Shown here piece after piece: positions 33,350 to 45,671 of a stretch of 64,000 nucleotides of DNA. The DNA is taken from positions 1,814,399 to 1,878,398 of the forward strand of contig CAXAMN010018890.1 in assembly GCA_963970005.1 (NCBI GenBank). Direction: 5' to 3'. Position 1 is the first letter of the stretch. Each line of letters starts with the position of its first letter. Position numbers and translations under genes: made by a program. The notes under the pieces were generated by a model that did not search any database, was not told where the DNA came from, and saw only the letters and a list, made by a program, of their open reading frames with translations. This stretch comes from Durusdinium trenchii (taxonomy: Eukaryota > Sar > Dinophyceae > Suessiales > Symbiodiniaceae).

Positions 33350-36300
33350 ATGGCTCCTCAGACTTTGACATCGCTTCTGGAACACGCTGGAAACAATCCT
33401 GATATGGTCTCTGCACTGGATGTCATGAAGGTCATGATTCCAGATGCGACATGTCTTGTTACTACACATGGCCGTTGCAAATCTGAAATTTGTTTTACCT
33501 GTTACCTGTCTTGTGCAATTAAGCTATTATAGCATGTCAATGAGTTTTTGCTTTGAGTCTGTGTATGTACTTAGCCAGGGGTGTCCCACAGTTGGACATT
33601 TAGTCATGTGACAGTGTCAAAATGGCAGTTTGCACTTCAGATATTAATGCTCACTCTCTCATGGATGTTTGGTTACAGTTGTGATGCCTTTGCGTCTCCC
33701 GAACCGAGGTGAAAGACAAGTTGATCCCTATGCTCAAGAAGCTGAAGCTGATTCCGAATGAGCTGAAGGATTTGGACTCGGTGGCACCGTTGGCGTTGCC
33801 AGAACAGTCAAGTGCAACTGCGGCAAATGGCAACAAGAGTAGAAAGGTGTGCTCATACAAGGAGATGTGGAAAAAGGACAATGCTGTCCAAAGCCTTCGC
33901 ACAAGTGCGTTGTATGAAGCAGGTGGGAGTGGTTTCTGGATGTCCTGCAGCCCGGTTGACAACTTGCCACTTACTGCTGAAGGCGGTGTGCCGTGTGAAA
34001 CTGATGCCAGTGCCTCGTGGCCGATCCACCTTGGCAGCTGGAACCAGTTGACACATGCCAAGGCTCTCTTTGATCCAAGCCCGCATCATCATGGCCGGAT
34101 TCTTTTCCCTGTGACACTTGAGACAGCTGTCAAGTGCCCAACTGACGTCGTGTCTCCCAGTGGTGGCGAGCATCCGGCCAGTTTGAAGCTGCTGTGCGGA
34201 CATTTGATACTTGCCGCATGGTGGCTGGCAATGCACGAGGCGATTGTGGCAAGTGACAATGACCGGATTGGGGCATTGTTTGAGGCCATGTTGACAGTCA
34301 CCATTCGTGTCACCCTTTGGGTGTCAGATGCTCACATGATGAAGGTGGCTATGGCGTCAGCAGAGCGCACACGTGCTCTCGAGGTGTCATGTGACAACGT
34401 GATCACATTCGCTGACAGGTTGAGGATCGTCGTCAATGACATTACGTCATGTGACAGCGTGAGCATGACACATGCCAAATGCCTCGACAAATTGCGGCAA
34501 GATGGCGTGCTTTGGCAGGGCAAACCGGTGACGAGGAACATGCTGGTTTCATGTGACTCAATGTCAAAGAATCTGTCACAGCGTTGCCGAGCCTTGCTGT
34601 CGTTCCTGGAGTCAAAATATGGCAGGTGCCTTTTGACAGATGGACCCATGCGGCTTTATCGGTTGATAGTGTCTGTGGTGAAGTTCATTGACAAGCTCCG
34701 CTTGAGTCCCAAGCCAAGTGTCACTGATGCATTGGAGATGCTGTTCAGTTCTCTTTGCCTGTCACTTGAGGCTGAGGCAGTGACATCTGACAGTGTGACC
34801 ACGGAATTCTTGACAGGAAAGGAGAAGTCTTCTGCAAATGACAAGCCATGCTGGGCAGCTATGTCTCTCATGTCAATTGCTGTCATGCAGCAGGCTCGCA
34901 ATGTGCTTGCATTGATGGAAGAAGCGACACCTGACTTGAAACTCGTGATGGAGACACTGTTGAACCCGGTCTTGTGGTGCCAAGAGATTCTGAAGCAATC
35001 CAAGCTGATTCAGGACTGGCTTTGTTTTTTGTTGCGGACTGTCATAGGGGTTCATTTTGCTGTGTACTTGACAACAATTGTGCTAGCTGACACGTGTGGG
35101 TGTGTTCACAACTGACAAGAGACATCTAATAAATACACCGCCTTGTGATGTGATTCTAAATTCCATGGAGTTAATAAGCGGCGTGCCGTGAAGGCCAGCA
35201 ACGCACAGCATGTGGCGTTTGACGAGATCAGCCGTGTCACCATTGAGAGTTTGAAGAAAGGCTTGTGTGAGACCACAGATTACAAGCGCTTCGAGCCTTT
35301 GTTGGACTGGGGGTATTCAATTGCGGATGGTCAGATGGCATGTCACATCCGTGACCTGGTGACGTGTGAAGATCTTGTTGCAGCATTGGAAAGCGATGAC
35401 AACCCGTGCCTCAGTGAGCTGAGAGACGCGCTTGCTGCCCTGACGGAGCAGACACGTACCACTTTGACGCATCAAGATTGTGCCCCAAAGATGTCATGGA
35501 GACAATTGGCACGCGTCAATAGTGATTCCATATGTGAGAATGCCGACCTTGCCAAATCCGCCCTGACACAAGAGCGCGAGGCACAGGTTCACGGGTTAAT
35601 GTAATAGTAAATTGATGCCATGTGGAGTCATTCGTTCAGTTTTCCCAAATTACAGCCACATTTGTCATGTGCCTTGAGCTCGTTTCATTTCAGTTTTTAA
35701 GTTTTGCTTGATTGCAGGAAGTGTGGGCGAAAGCGGTGGCTGTACGAAAAGGCCTCATTCACATCGATCATGTCAAGAAGGTCACCCGAGATACATTGAA
35801 GCAGTGCTTTGACGCGTCACCTGCCAAGAGCTTCAGTGGAACCTTGAACGAGAAACACATGATGGTGGTAGTTTCCGCTGACCTGTGCTTGGAAGAGAAA
35901 TCTGGTTGGTTGGCCCCTCCAACTGGCAAACTGTCTGGACAAGCGGAAGGATTCAGGGAGAGGTGCAGGTATGCCCTGCAACTGGCATCCCAGAGTCAAT
36001 CGACACTTGCGTTCCTTTTCGACGGACGATCACGTGAAGTGCATCGCATGCCAGAGCCTCAATTGTCAAACTACTCGGTTTTCAATGTTTTTCATGTCAT
36101 GTGTGATTTGCCATTTGCCAATCCAGGATCGATGAGATTTGCAATGCAACGAAGATTGACACGTGCCAGCTCTATCTGACATACTGTGCGAAAATCAATA
36201 AAACCACGACAAGGAAGGTCTTTGGTAGCCAGATGAATTGTGAGAGCTGCTTCGTTGCCCTCTCGGTACCACGCGTCCGCCTGAGCACAGTCGATCGGAA

Positions 36301-37023
36301 GGACCTCAGCTTTTTCAATTTCAGTGTGCCTGATTGTTGAGGTTGAGTGTTGTGGTTTCCAAGCTGACATGTGTTTCACACTTCAGTGTTGTAGATGAAG
36401 TTTGTGCCCTTTGCCTCCAGGACGAATTTGCCACTGAGGAGGAGCCGACCACTGCATTTGTGACATATAGCAACATACCCTATCCTCAAAATTTGCCACT
36501 CATCGACTACGACATCAAGGCCAAAATGCTTGGATTGGAGAAGACACCGGCTGATGAGGTCAAGCCACTCAACGCAGTCCATTAAGGTTTGATTGCTTTG
36601 CATTGATCATCAATGCAATCATCACACATCTTCACCCTGTTTGTTTTGCCCAGGAAGCCACGTGACTGGTCCCATGGCAACAATGTCCCCCTCTTTTGGA
36701 GTGAGACCAAGCCGGTCACTTTGTGGCAGGGCCTGATTGAGAACTACCTTGCAGCTCAGGTGGTAGATCTCAGTTGCTCACTTGCCCTTGCACGTGCTTG
36801 CCTCAAAACTGGCACAAAGTACGTGGGTGTAGCCATGTCACCGGAGCATAGCCAGTGGGCACAGAATGCTGTCAACCAGGATGCCATTCGTGTCATTTGT
36901 GAATCTGGCCATTGCCTCCATCAGTCATCCTTGTCAGAGCTTTTGCAAAAGCATTTTGCTGACCTTTGTCAGGAAGGCAAGGAGGAAGATGGTGACCCTC
37001 TTCCTCCAACACCTCCTTCTTGA
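33350..37023 (+). CDS. Long multi-exon element protein ending in a methyltransferase-like domain
   Basis: Start ATG 33350 (MAPQTLTSLLEHAGNNPDM). A large exon runs from about 33709 to the stop region at 35115 (over 440 codons, alpha-helical, no family recognised). More exons lie at about 35176-35600, 35719-36088 (with VVVSADLCLEEKSGW and LAFLFDGRSREVHRM), 36128-36325 (IDEICNATKIDTCQ), 36385-36580 and 36654-37023. The last exon has VVDLSCSLALARACLKTG, then YVGVAMSPEHSQWAQN and LLQKHFADL. From memory this resembles a recurrent dinoflagellate protein in which the matching motif reads like a SAM-binding DLxPGxG; here the glycines are mostly lost. The intron near 36089-36127 is only about 40 bp and carries CATGTCATGTGTGATTTGCC. 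One gene is assumed; a split into two is possible. Confidence 0.55.
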
Positions 37024-37568
37024 CTGACACCTGATTTAATCATGTGACAATTTTGATTCACTATTGACCAGAAGCGCATCAGTCAAAGTCAAAGTCATCA
37101 TTGGACCATCCATGAGTTTTCCTTCTATGTTCTATTTAAAAACGATGTCAGTTCACCTGTTCCATATTCTGAACGACTGTTTTTTCATTGCGCTTCGGTT
37201 GCGGGAGACACTCAAAAACTCTAAGAGCAATCCGAAGAAGAGTGGCGCTGTGACGCATTTCTTTCTGTTTATTTCAAATTTCACATTTGCGTTGCTCATT
37301 GCATTGAACTTAGAATGTTGTTTTGGTCGCGTCTGTCTGAATTGTCCGTTCGAGGCTTGATGATTCAAGACACGTGATAGGCCTCAGCTGTTGAACACAT
37401 AAACTTTGAAAGGCTAATAAAGAATCTTCCATTGGGCTATATATACCTTGGACAGTGACATGACTGATTGACAATGACATTTGACACGTGACCATTTTTG
37501 GAGTGGAGTTGAATATCAATACATGGATAGTTCAATGGTTTTCAATCTCAACCTGTTCATTTGTAGAC
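37024..37568. other. Intergenic DNA of the element
   Basis: The short frame at 37064-37360 encodes a hydrophobic stretch (HFFLFISNFTFALLIALNLE) but shows weak coding character. Otherwise only TGACA words, for example around 37470-37495. Confidence 0.4.
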
Positions 37569-37791
37569 ATGACACTTGCGTACGTCAGACAACATTGTGA
37601 CAGTGATGACTTCGGCTACCCTGGCCACTCATTTTTGCTTGAGGTTAACTTACCTCTCCGATGTCTTCACCAATGACACATGCAGGGCCGAGGTGGGGAG
37701 TGTGTATGCTGAGACTGACAATGCATGGAATCAAAGAGTCACTGAACTTTGGCGTAGAAGGCTCCAGGTTTACAGGCCTGACATTCTCTGA
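37569..37791 (+). CDS. Small element ORF, probably spliced
   Basis: Start ATG 37569 reads MTLAYVRQHCDSDDFGY. A GAG/GTTAAC donor lies near 37655, followed by an acceptor ACACATGCAG at about 37684. The last exon reads AEVGSVYAETDNAWNQRV and ends RRLQVYRPDIL before the stop. The phase across this intron does not fit a plain GT-AG join, so the exact structure is uncertain. Unknown function. A second forward frame is open across both pieces. Confidence 0.35.
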
Positions 37792-38031
37792 GTGACACGT
37801 CAGACTTGAATTGCCCTTGCCGCTGCTTTGACAGTTTCCATGTGACACATATGTTTTTTTTTGAAATTGTTCGGCAAGACCAGTTCAGAATGTATATGTA
37901 CCGTCAGATACTTGTTCTTTGACATTGAGTTTGTGTCAGTCCACTCTCTTGACAAACCCCAATGGGTTTAGACAAGTGTAAAATTTGTCAGTGGAGTTGG
38001 GGACTAGTGTCAATAGACTTGCTGCTGAGCT

Positions 38032-41000
38032 ATGCCACGGCGTCCACTCGCAGAGATTTTGAGTGACGATGTGCCACTTAGAGAACTTGCCTCGGCAACT
38101 GAAGCAGAACTCCAGGAGGTATGTGTGAGTGCCAAGGATATCTTCAAGGCTCGATTTCGCTCCTGGTCACTTGGTGTCGGCTCGCACCTGCTGCCCAATG
38201 GTACCCGTGTCACATGGCTGGGGGAAAAGCTAACAGATGACAAATGGGGGATGGGTTGCGGCATTTGTGCTTCTTTTGCATTGAGAATGGCGGGCCTGCA
38301 ACCATCAGGGTCAAAGCGACGTAGACGTACGTACAGCACCAAGTGGTCACGATACCAAGTGACAAGTGCCAAGAGCGCACAAGCCTGCACCCTCAGAAAG
38401 CATTCACTGTCGGAACTCCATATGGCAGCTGTGAAAGCATGGCAGTTGCCATTGTCATGTGTCACTTTGACATATGACACGTGCAACGATGCCAAGTTGC
38501 TGGCAGGAGCAGTGCCACAGCCGACGGACTGGTTGCATGCCTGGTCTGTGACATGTAACAGCCTGTCGAACCGTTGTGCATCCAGGTTGGATTTCACAGA
38601 CCAGTTCATTTGCAGCATGCGGATCGATGTGCAGGCTGTGGAGCGCAGGGCATTTGCTCAAATGCAGATAGTGATGCAGGAGAGCATCAGGAGGAAGAAA
38701 CGATGTCACTTGTCACGTGCCAACTCGATCACCTTGTCGGTGGACGACAAGAAGCCGTACCGGCTTGTTCGGTACAAGGCATGTGACAATGACGGCAAGA
38801 TAGAGTCTGGATTGCTATGTGTCTTGTGTCCCTTGAAGGTGCTGATGGAGTGTGACCCAGAGGAGTGGGATGAAGACAAATGTGTCATGGCAGCTGACTC
38901 AATAGCTGATGGCATCCGTAGATTTTGCACACCGCTGGGCGAGGGCTGCAATGAGATTCTGTACAGTCATATCATTTGCAACGTGCGAGCATTCACAGCA
39001 CACGGTGCTCCATATGCCCAGAAGACTGGCAGGGTGCTTAAAGATCGACATTGCCGCAATATTGTCCTGATCTTCCGTGATGCTTGTCACATGATTCGCT
39101 TGGCATGTCGAGACCCACTACTTTGTGGAGAGGCTTACAAAAAGGCATGGGAGACACTTTTTGGTGACAAGTGTCTAATGCCCCAGCTACAGTATTCACC
39201 AGAGTGGAGGGCGAGGCTCTCGATGCTGCAACATTTGCTCTTGGCTGATGACACACTGGGAGGAATTCTGAAATCGAAATTGAAACACATGTCATTTGCA
39301 GCGCAGCGATGGGAGAGCTCCAGCACACCTCAGCGTAACTTGGCTGCTTGTTAATTAACTATTATAGTGTTTCAATGGAGTTGTTTGCAAACCTGACTCA
39401 CACTGTTTGCTGATTGGCTATCAAGGTCGCTTTTGCTACTTGATATTGCCGATTGCATTGCTGCTTGCAATGACATGTTCCGACGTGAGGAACGATCCCG
39501 GCACACGTGCTAAGTGCCACCACATGCTATCTGAGCTGCGACCTAGCCTCTTTGTGACCATTGGCATGGCATCTGACTACATGCAAGAATGCATGGCTTT
39601 TCTGCGGCATTTTGAGAAAGACATCGACTTCGCGACCATTTCAGACACGTTGCAGGATTTTCGGATCAGGATGACACGTTTGTTTTTGGAAGCGAGGGTG
39701 CTGGAAGATGTTGATGGACCAGATGAGATTCAGACATGTGCCTTGGCTAGTTTGATAATTAGACTGATTTGCAACCGTTTTATTAAAATAGAGCTTAAAT
39801 GCGAGTAGTTTGATGCTGACGCTTCTTTAACAGAGGTGCTGCATTGGCTGTGCGCAATGCTATGCAGGCCCCTGAGATTCACGTGGCTGGCAAGGTTTAC
39901 CACCTTTGGCCACATGGCTCAGCAAAGGTGGACACTGGAATCAGAGACGCGGTGGAAGGGATTCAACTGGCATGTGAGCTTTTCCTTGATCGTCTTTCTT
40001 GCGAGCTTCCGTCAGGTGACTTGAGAGTCTTGGCCTGTAACTGTAGACCAATTATTTTGGATTAAAGCTTTGTCTTCTGTAGCATGTTGAGTCTCCGCTT
40101 TGTAGTTGTTAAGGAATGCAACTTGTCATTTTCAATGTGAAGCGGTGGATGCTGCTAGATTCAGAAGCTGCGAAGCAGAGTTGGCGCAAGAGTGTGCGAA
40201 CTTTGTTTGGATTGCTCGGCTTTGAGTCCAACGAGCTGCAAGCGGCGGTTCAAGAGTACCTTGATGCAGTGCCCTTTGGACTTTCTTTAATTTAAAGTGA
40301 CGTGGACTATTATGGCCTGAATCACAATTAATCACTTTGACCAGTTGTGGCGCAGCGATGCAAAATTGGGTGGACTCACCTCAATCTTTGTTACAACTAT
40401 TTGAAAGTTTTTAAAGTTACAGTTCATTGGCCTTGCGGTATGTATCCTTAATGTCTTTTATGTAACATGTCATATATGGCAGTGAGTTCGCTCAGGACAA
40501 TGTTGCGCGAGAGACATGCCCGCAGCTTTGGCAATGACACAATTACGGATTGGAGACCTTATTGGAAAACTGTGTTCAGCTTCAGTTGGCCGCGGTTGCA
40601 TCGGTTGGTTTCGCTTTATTTGTCACTGGATGTTGGCAGCTGCCAGTTGGAGCGTGACTTGGGACAGCTTGCACATTTGACACGCATCAAGTGCGGTGCT
40701 GCTCAGACTGATTGCGCTGACTTGGAGCGCTGTTTGGAGATCATGCTTGATGGCCCGCAAAAGGAGAGTGACTTGTGTGACAGGCGAGTTTCAGAGACGC
40801 CAACATTGCAATTGTCGCGTCACATTTGCATGCCGATGAGTGAGCCCAAGCCACAGCTCATTCCAACAGATGCCTTGCGTGACATGTGCCAGATGTGGGT
40901 TGAGCTGTACGGCCGGCGCTTCCATGTCTACAAGACCCGATTTGACAAAGGTACAAAACGTGGACACCATGTTGGCTCCGAGGCATGTGCCATAAGTGGC

Positions 41001-42425
41001 CAGAAAAGAGGACGTGATGCACTGGTGGCGGGTGATTCTGTCGACCGCCAGTTGCTGGGAGTGCCACGTGATACATGGTCAGTGAAGAAGGGTCGGAGAA
41101 TTGAGAACCACAGGTTGTTCAACGAAGCGCATCAGCGCTTCAAGCAGGCGTCTGCAGACATAAAGAAGAAACACCTGGAAAACCGGCCAGGAGGAAGTGG
41201 GAAGTGTCTCTACCCAGCAGGCAGGGTGTTCGTGGTGGGAGAACGATAAGTGACGTTATCGTGTTTGATCATTGATGTTTGGGATTGGTACCGGAAAAGG
41301 TAGAGCTTAGTCAACTGTCATCAACTCTCACGGCTTTGCTGTGCTTCATTTAATTAGTTGTTGAGGTCCACTGCGGAAGGGACAGATCTTTGAAGCACCA
41401 TCACGCGACAGTGACAGCGCCTCATTGCCACAAAGGCTGGTGGCAATTGACTTATGTACCTTGTCAGCTTCGCCTTTCAACCGCTGCAAATTATTGCGGC
41501 CTCAGAATTGGAATGCACAGACCATCGTCGATGCGCTCAAAGTATCAAACCTTGTGATTGTTGACCACCAGAGCGACATCAGCTACACTGACCAGATGCC
41601 TGGGCCTCAAGCATGTTGTTGATAGCAGTTAATGCTTGGCCACCTTTAAATGTTAAATTAGTTGTTTTAATACCTCATCAGTGTCAACAACACCACTGAT
41701 TTTGATGGCTGTGCGCAGGCACCACATGAACCTGAAGATCCTGCTCGGGACTATTGCCTTGGGGTTGTCAACGGTGTCACGTGACCAGTGGGAGGCTGCC
41801 GCTGGAGACTCTCAACGTTTGACAGGGTGCATGATTGTGCATAAAGCGGCGCTTAAGTGTACAGTGGCATCCATTCTCTATAGTGACACGTTCAATGTGA
41901 AACATTCATCGATGCAGCGGTTTATTGATGCACTGGTAAGCCTTCCAGGGAGCAAGTGGAAGGTGGTGTCACGTGACAACATGTCGCGCGACAACTTGCC
42001 GCGTGGGGTTATCAATTTAAATCATCTTTCTGATGTATCCAAGATGCTGCGACAACTCCGGTTGACCGCCAAACGCGGACTCCAAGCAGCAAACTTCAAT
42101 AGGGGTGGGTGAACAGCTGCGTGCCTGAGCAGCAAAGTTAGTTGAAAAAATGTTGGAAATAAGAGCTGCGTGCTGATTGAAACACAACCATCCGTTGAAA
42201 AAGTGACACGTTCCACTTGAATCTAGCCGTTGTTCTTTATTGATGTGTTCGATGTTTAGCTCAGTGATGTCGGGCGTCGTCCTGCAAGAGGCCTTGCAGT
42301 TGATGACCAACCTCGAGTTCGATCAAAACGTTTGCAGGACTGAAACTGGTGGTTCCAAACATGGTTCAGTGAGCAGCTACATCACGATTGATTACGTTTG
42401 CCAAACATTCAGTTTTCAGCGTTGA
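38032..42425 (+). CDS. Transposase-like protein with BED-type zinc finger, multi-exon
   Basis: Probable mobilising enzyme of the element. Exon 1 (38032 to about 39350) starts MPRRPLAEILSDDVPL. It has a BED-like zinc finger with C76 and C79 (CGIC) and H124 and H130 (RKHSLSELH), then SITLSVDDKKPYRLVRYKA and IVLIFRDACHMIRLACRD. Later exons lie at about 39423-39805 (LRPSLFVTIGMASDYMQE), 39836-40035 (EIHVAGKVYHLWPHG), 40135-40290, 40467-41238, 41345-41620 (LRKGQIFEAPSRDSDS), 41695-42110 (LPGSKWKVVS) and 42262-42425. This order matches, from memory, a recurrent dinoflagellate transposase family of hAT-like appearance; RLVSLYLSLDVGSCQLER may correspond to the C-terminal dimerisation region. I could not assign the catalytic acidic residues. 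Exon joins are inferred. Confidence 0.65.
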
Positions 42426-42538
42426 ATGTGATTTGATTGGTTTCTTGAAACAATGTTCTTCCGCCATCAACCGCTTTGGATCAAGTCACTTGACTCTTGA
42501 CTCACGACACTTCGCCAGACACCTGTTGCATCGCACAA

Positions 42539-44012
42539 ATGGCCCTGGTGAACGATAATCGTGCTGCTCAGATTCCGGTGGGCATCGCCGTGCTGTCGAA
42601 GGATCAGTGGGATGCGTGGTTGGCAACACCATCTGGCAGTGATCATTTGACAGAAACTTGATGTTGATTTGGCATTGGACTTAATTTGAGGCCTGGTTCT
42701 TTGAGGTGTCTCGGTGACAGTGACTTATCAGTAGTGTCATTTGATGCCTTTGACATGTGTCATGTGTCATTTGAGGATAGTGACACGTGGCCGTTGACAT
42801 TAAAGTTGCGGCTCCACAAGTCACCTTTGACAGCTGCCCTGTGGAAAGTGCGTGAGGACGCCAATGCCTTGAAGGTCAGCTTGTCATCTGCCACGAAGCA
42901 CAAGGCCAAGTGTTTGCGGAAGACTGACCTTTTGACAGGTGGCTTTTGGCTGTGCGATGTCACGTTGCCAGATGACACGTTCCGCGAGTGGTTGAAGAAG
43001 GGAACGCTGGTACGTGACCAGGAAGAGTCCTTCACGTGTTACATGGACTTTTTCAAGATGATGAAGGAGCCATTTTGTCAAATGACACCTGCCATGTGGC
43101 AGTTGGAGGAGCGGCCATGGATCCACGCATGTGGGACGAGTCCACCAGCGCCACAGTGGACGTTCTACGTGCCGCTTGACAAAAAGACGTGTGACATGAT
43201 GTTGCCAGAGTGCTGGGCCTGGATGGAAGCAGCCAACCATCGTGACATGTGGGCACTGCTCAAGAGGAATCTTGATTTCTGCTTCAACAGTGATTTTTGT
43301 GTTTGTCATTGTTGTTTTAATTGTAGCTGGCGCGTTTTAATGATTGATTGAAGCTAAGAGGCATGCTGGCCGACGCGGTGGCAATTGGCCTGATGAAGCA
43401 GTCCCAATGTTCGAGAAGAAGAAGGAAGCTGTGATCCTCATGGCATGCATGTCATATGACAGCAACCGCATGGTCACCGTGTCAGTGAACGCAGCCACAG
43501 CGTCCAAGTTCATCAGACCCATGCCAGGGATGATGGATGTGTGGTACGCGCCAGAGGACGCCTTGCGCGAAGCAGCTGGCAGCTTGCAATGGTCCGTGTC
43601 ATTTGTTGACTTGAGCACCAAAGCATCACCTCACAGCCGTGACAATTGCAAGATGGCATTCTTCCACGAGAAGAAGAGAAAGAGTGATGCATCAGCTGTC
43701 ATTGACAGGACAGACGGACTGCTGTGGCTTCTTTTGATTCGGGTAGTTGATCGCCTTGCTTAAAATAGTCGATTTTATATTCATTTGATATTCTAGATTG
43801 ATTTTCGCTGTCAAACCAAGTTCATGTTCAAGAACAATCTGATCCAAATCAAAAATTTGATGCAAATCACGCGCAGGATCAACGAAGACATTGAGCGGAC
43901 AGATAACATTTGCAAGCGCCTGAAGACCATCAAGGAGGAACTGGCGGCTGGCACGTTGAGCAATCGAACGGCGTTTGAACAGCACAGAGAGCTGGGTTTG
44001 ATGCTCCAGTGA
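42539..44012 (+). CDS. Last element gene, unknown, C-terminal coiled coil
   Basis: Start ATG 42539 (MALVNDNRAAQIPVGIAVLS). A large exon at about 42780-43270 reads LRLHKSPLTAALWKVRED and LPDDTFREWLKKGTLVRDQ. Another at about 43360-43735 reads EKKKEAVILMACMSYDSN and MMDVWYAPEDALREAAG. The final exon, about 43824-44012, is a highly charged helix (ITRRINEDIERTDNICKRLK) ending HRELGLMLQ. The coiled coil suggests oligomerisation. Family unknown. It lies directly after the transposase and could be an accessory transposition protein by position only. Confidence 0.5.
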
Positions 44013-44950
44013 CTTGTGATCTGTGACCGTTTGGCGAGTGATGGCTCCTGAGTCTGCCACCACATGTCGCCTGATTTTGAATGATGCTGCGATGTAGGTT
44101 TTTGTTGATTGACGCCTAGGCAGCTACAGCTAATATCGCTGGCCATCTCCCTGAGTGAAAGTTACAGCTGGAGTTTCAGATTCAGATGTGAGTCATGTAA
44201 GTGTGAGAATGCGAAGTCGCTTTAACTTGACGATTGGGTTTTGTCACAAACCAGTGCATCTTTGAGATCTCTGATGGTTTGCAGGATTCAGATGACACAG
44301 CTGGTCAGAGGCAGCGTTATGAACATATCGAATGAGTTGGATTACACTCATCGCGTTTCATAATTGACACTTGAGATGATGCATTTCACAAACAGGTTGC
44401 TCTTCGAATTCCAGTCACTGGTGCTAATCCTTAATTTGCCTTGATTGAGCCAAGGTGGCAGTTATTAACAGTGATAAAGTGTTCAGACACATGACTCTTG
44501 GAATCTGGATGCGCTGCTTGATTCAATTCATGACGACATCCTGCACGCATGGCCCTGACAGGATAGTGCCGCTGCCAAGCTTTGTAGGACGTCTGAGTGA
44601 GGCAACTTCCACGTGTTGTCGTGCTTTACTGTGTTTGGATATTCAGCATTTTTCTTTTTGCGTTCACGGAAATACGGTCTCACAAAGAGACGCTGAGCCT
44701 TTGAACTGCGCGCCAGGCTGACCTGCAAGTGAATGCTGCGTATGACAAAGCTGGTTGCCACGAGACACGTGACACTCTTTGAACATAATTGTTCGTAGAC
44801 CAGGTGAATCAGGCAGCTTCATTTGAATTTGTGTCACAGTTTGACATTTGACAAATCACAGTGGCAATTCAGATCCACTGCAGCGCAGCCGCATCAGATA
44901 GGTAGTCGCTTGCGAACTCAGACCAGCATGGTGGGCTGTTGAATTTGTGA

Positions 44951-45080
44951 CCCTTACACATGTTTCTTTCAAATTTCATTCAAATTCATTCAAATTTAGT
45001 TCAAATTTTAGTCTTGCAAATTTGAACTAAATTTGAATGAATTTGAATGAAATTTGAAAGAAAACCATGCATTTTTGCAG
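44951..45080. repeat. Long-hairpin repeat, copy A
   Basis: A perfect 46-bp stem (44963-45008 with 45018-45063) built of CAAATTTCATT-type words around a 9-nt loop. It is flanked by CCCTTACACATG on the left and ATGCATTTTTGCAG on the right. Both flanks recur in copy B. Confidence 0.9.
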
Positions 45081-45179
45081 TTTTGTTGATTAAAGTGCTA
45101 CAAACACCAGTCCCAGTCTGGCCTGAACTTGGCAAATTGTGGCTGGCACCGCGTAGAATGGGGTCGCCAGACTTTGAGC

Positions 45180-45222
45180 CCGGCGCTGAACAACCTTGAA
45201 CAGAGTGGTTGTTCAGCGCCGG
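45180..45222. repeat. GC-rich hairpin
   Basis: CCGGCGCTGAACAACC pairs perfectly with its complement across an 11-nt loop. It lies between the two long-hairpin copies. Confidence 0.85.
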
Positions 45223-45463
45223 ATGGGGACAGGAGACATATGACAGCTTGACAGGAGAAAAAAGGCTGAAAACAAACCCACGTTGAAACAAACGGTGATT
45301 GTCAATCATTTGATGTTTTCCGGTGGCAAGGCCCTTCCACTTCTGCCGGATGACAATTGCCACATGAACATTAATCACATGCTTTGATGAATTAAATGAC
45401 AGCCAAACGTTTTGGCAACGTCAATTGTCATGACCTGGATGCTTAATGTCCCTGAATTGGTTA

Positions 45464-45593
45464 CCCTTACACATGGTTCTTTCAAATTTCATTCAAATTC
45501 ATTCAAATTTAGTTCAAATTTTGGTCTTGCAAATTTGAGCCAAATTTGAATGAATTTGAATGAAATTTGAAAGAAACCTATGCATTTTTGCAG
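45464..45593. repeat. Long-hairpin repeat, copy B
   Basis: Same 130-bp layout as 44951-45080, with a few stem changes: two compatible with G-U pairing and one bulged base. It ends about 80 bp inside the right terminal repeat. Confidence 0.9.
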
Positions 45594-45671
45594 AGTTTGT
45601 TATTCTATCAACACAAGGCTTTGCAAACCCCACCATCCCTGCATGACAAAAAAGATTTTTCAAACCAGTCG

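Larger units (their letters stand above)
44013..45671. other. Right subterminal non-coding region
   Basis: Mostly non-coding. One weak frame is open at 44455-44721. It contains two copies of a 130-bp hairpin element and a GC-rich hairpin, then the right terminus. It is about twice as long as the left subterminal region. Confidence 0.6.

Noticed and set aside
44963..45063. rho-independent terminator
   Set aside because: The stem is very long and AT-rich and sits in a eukaryotic transposon end, so a bacterial terminator is not meaningful.
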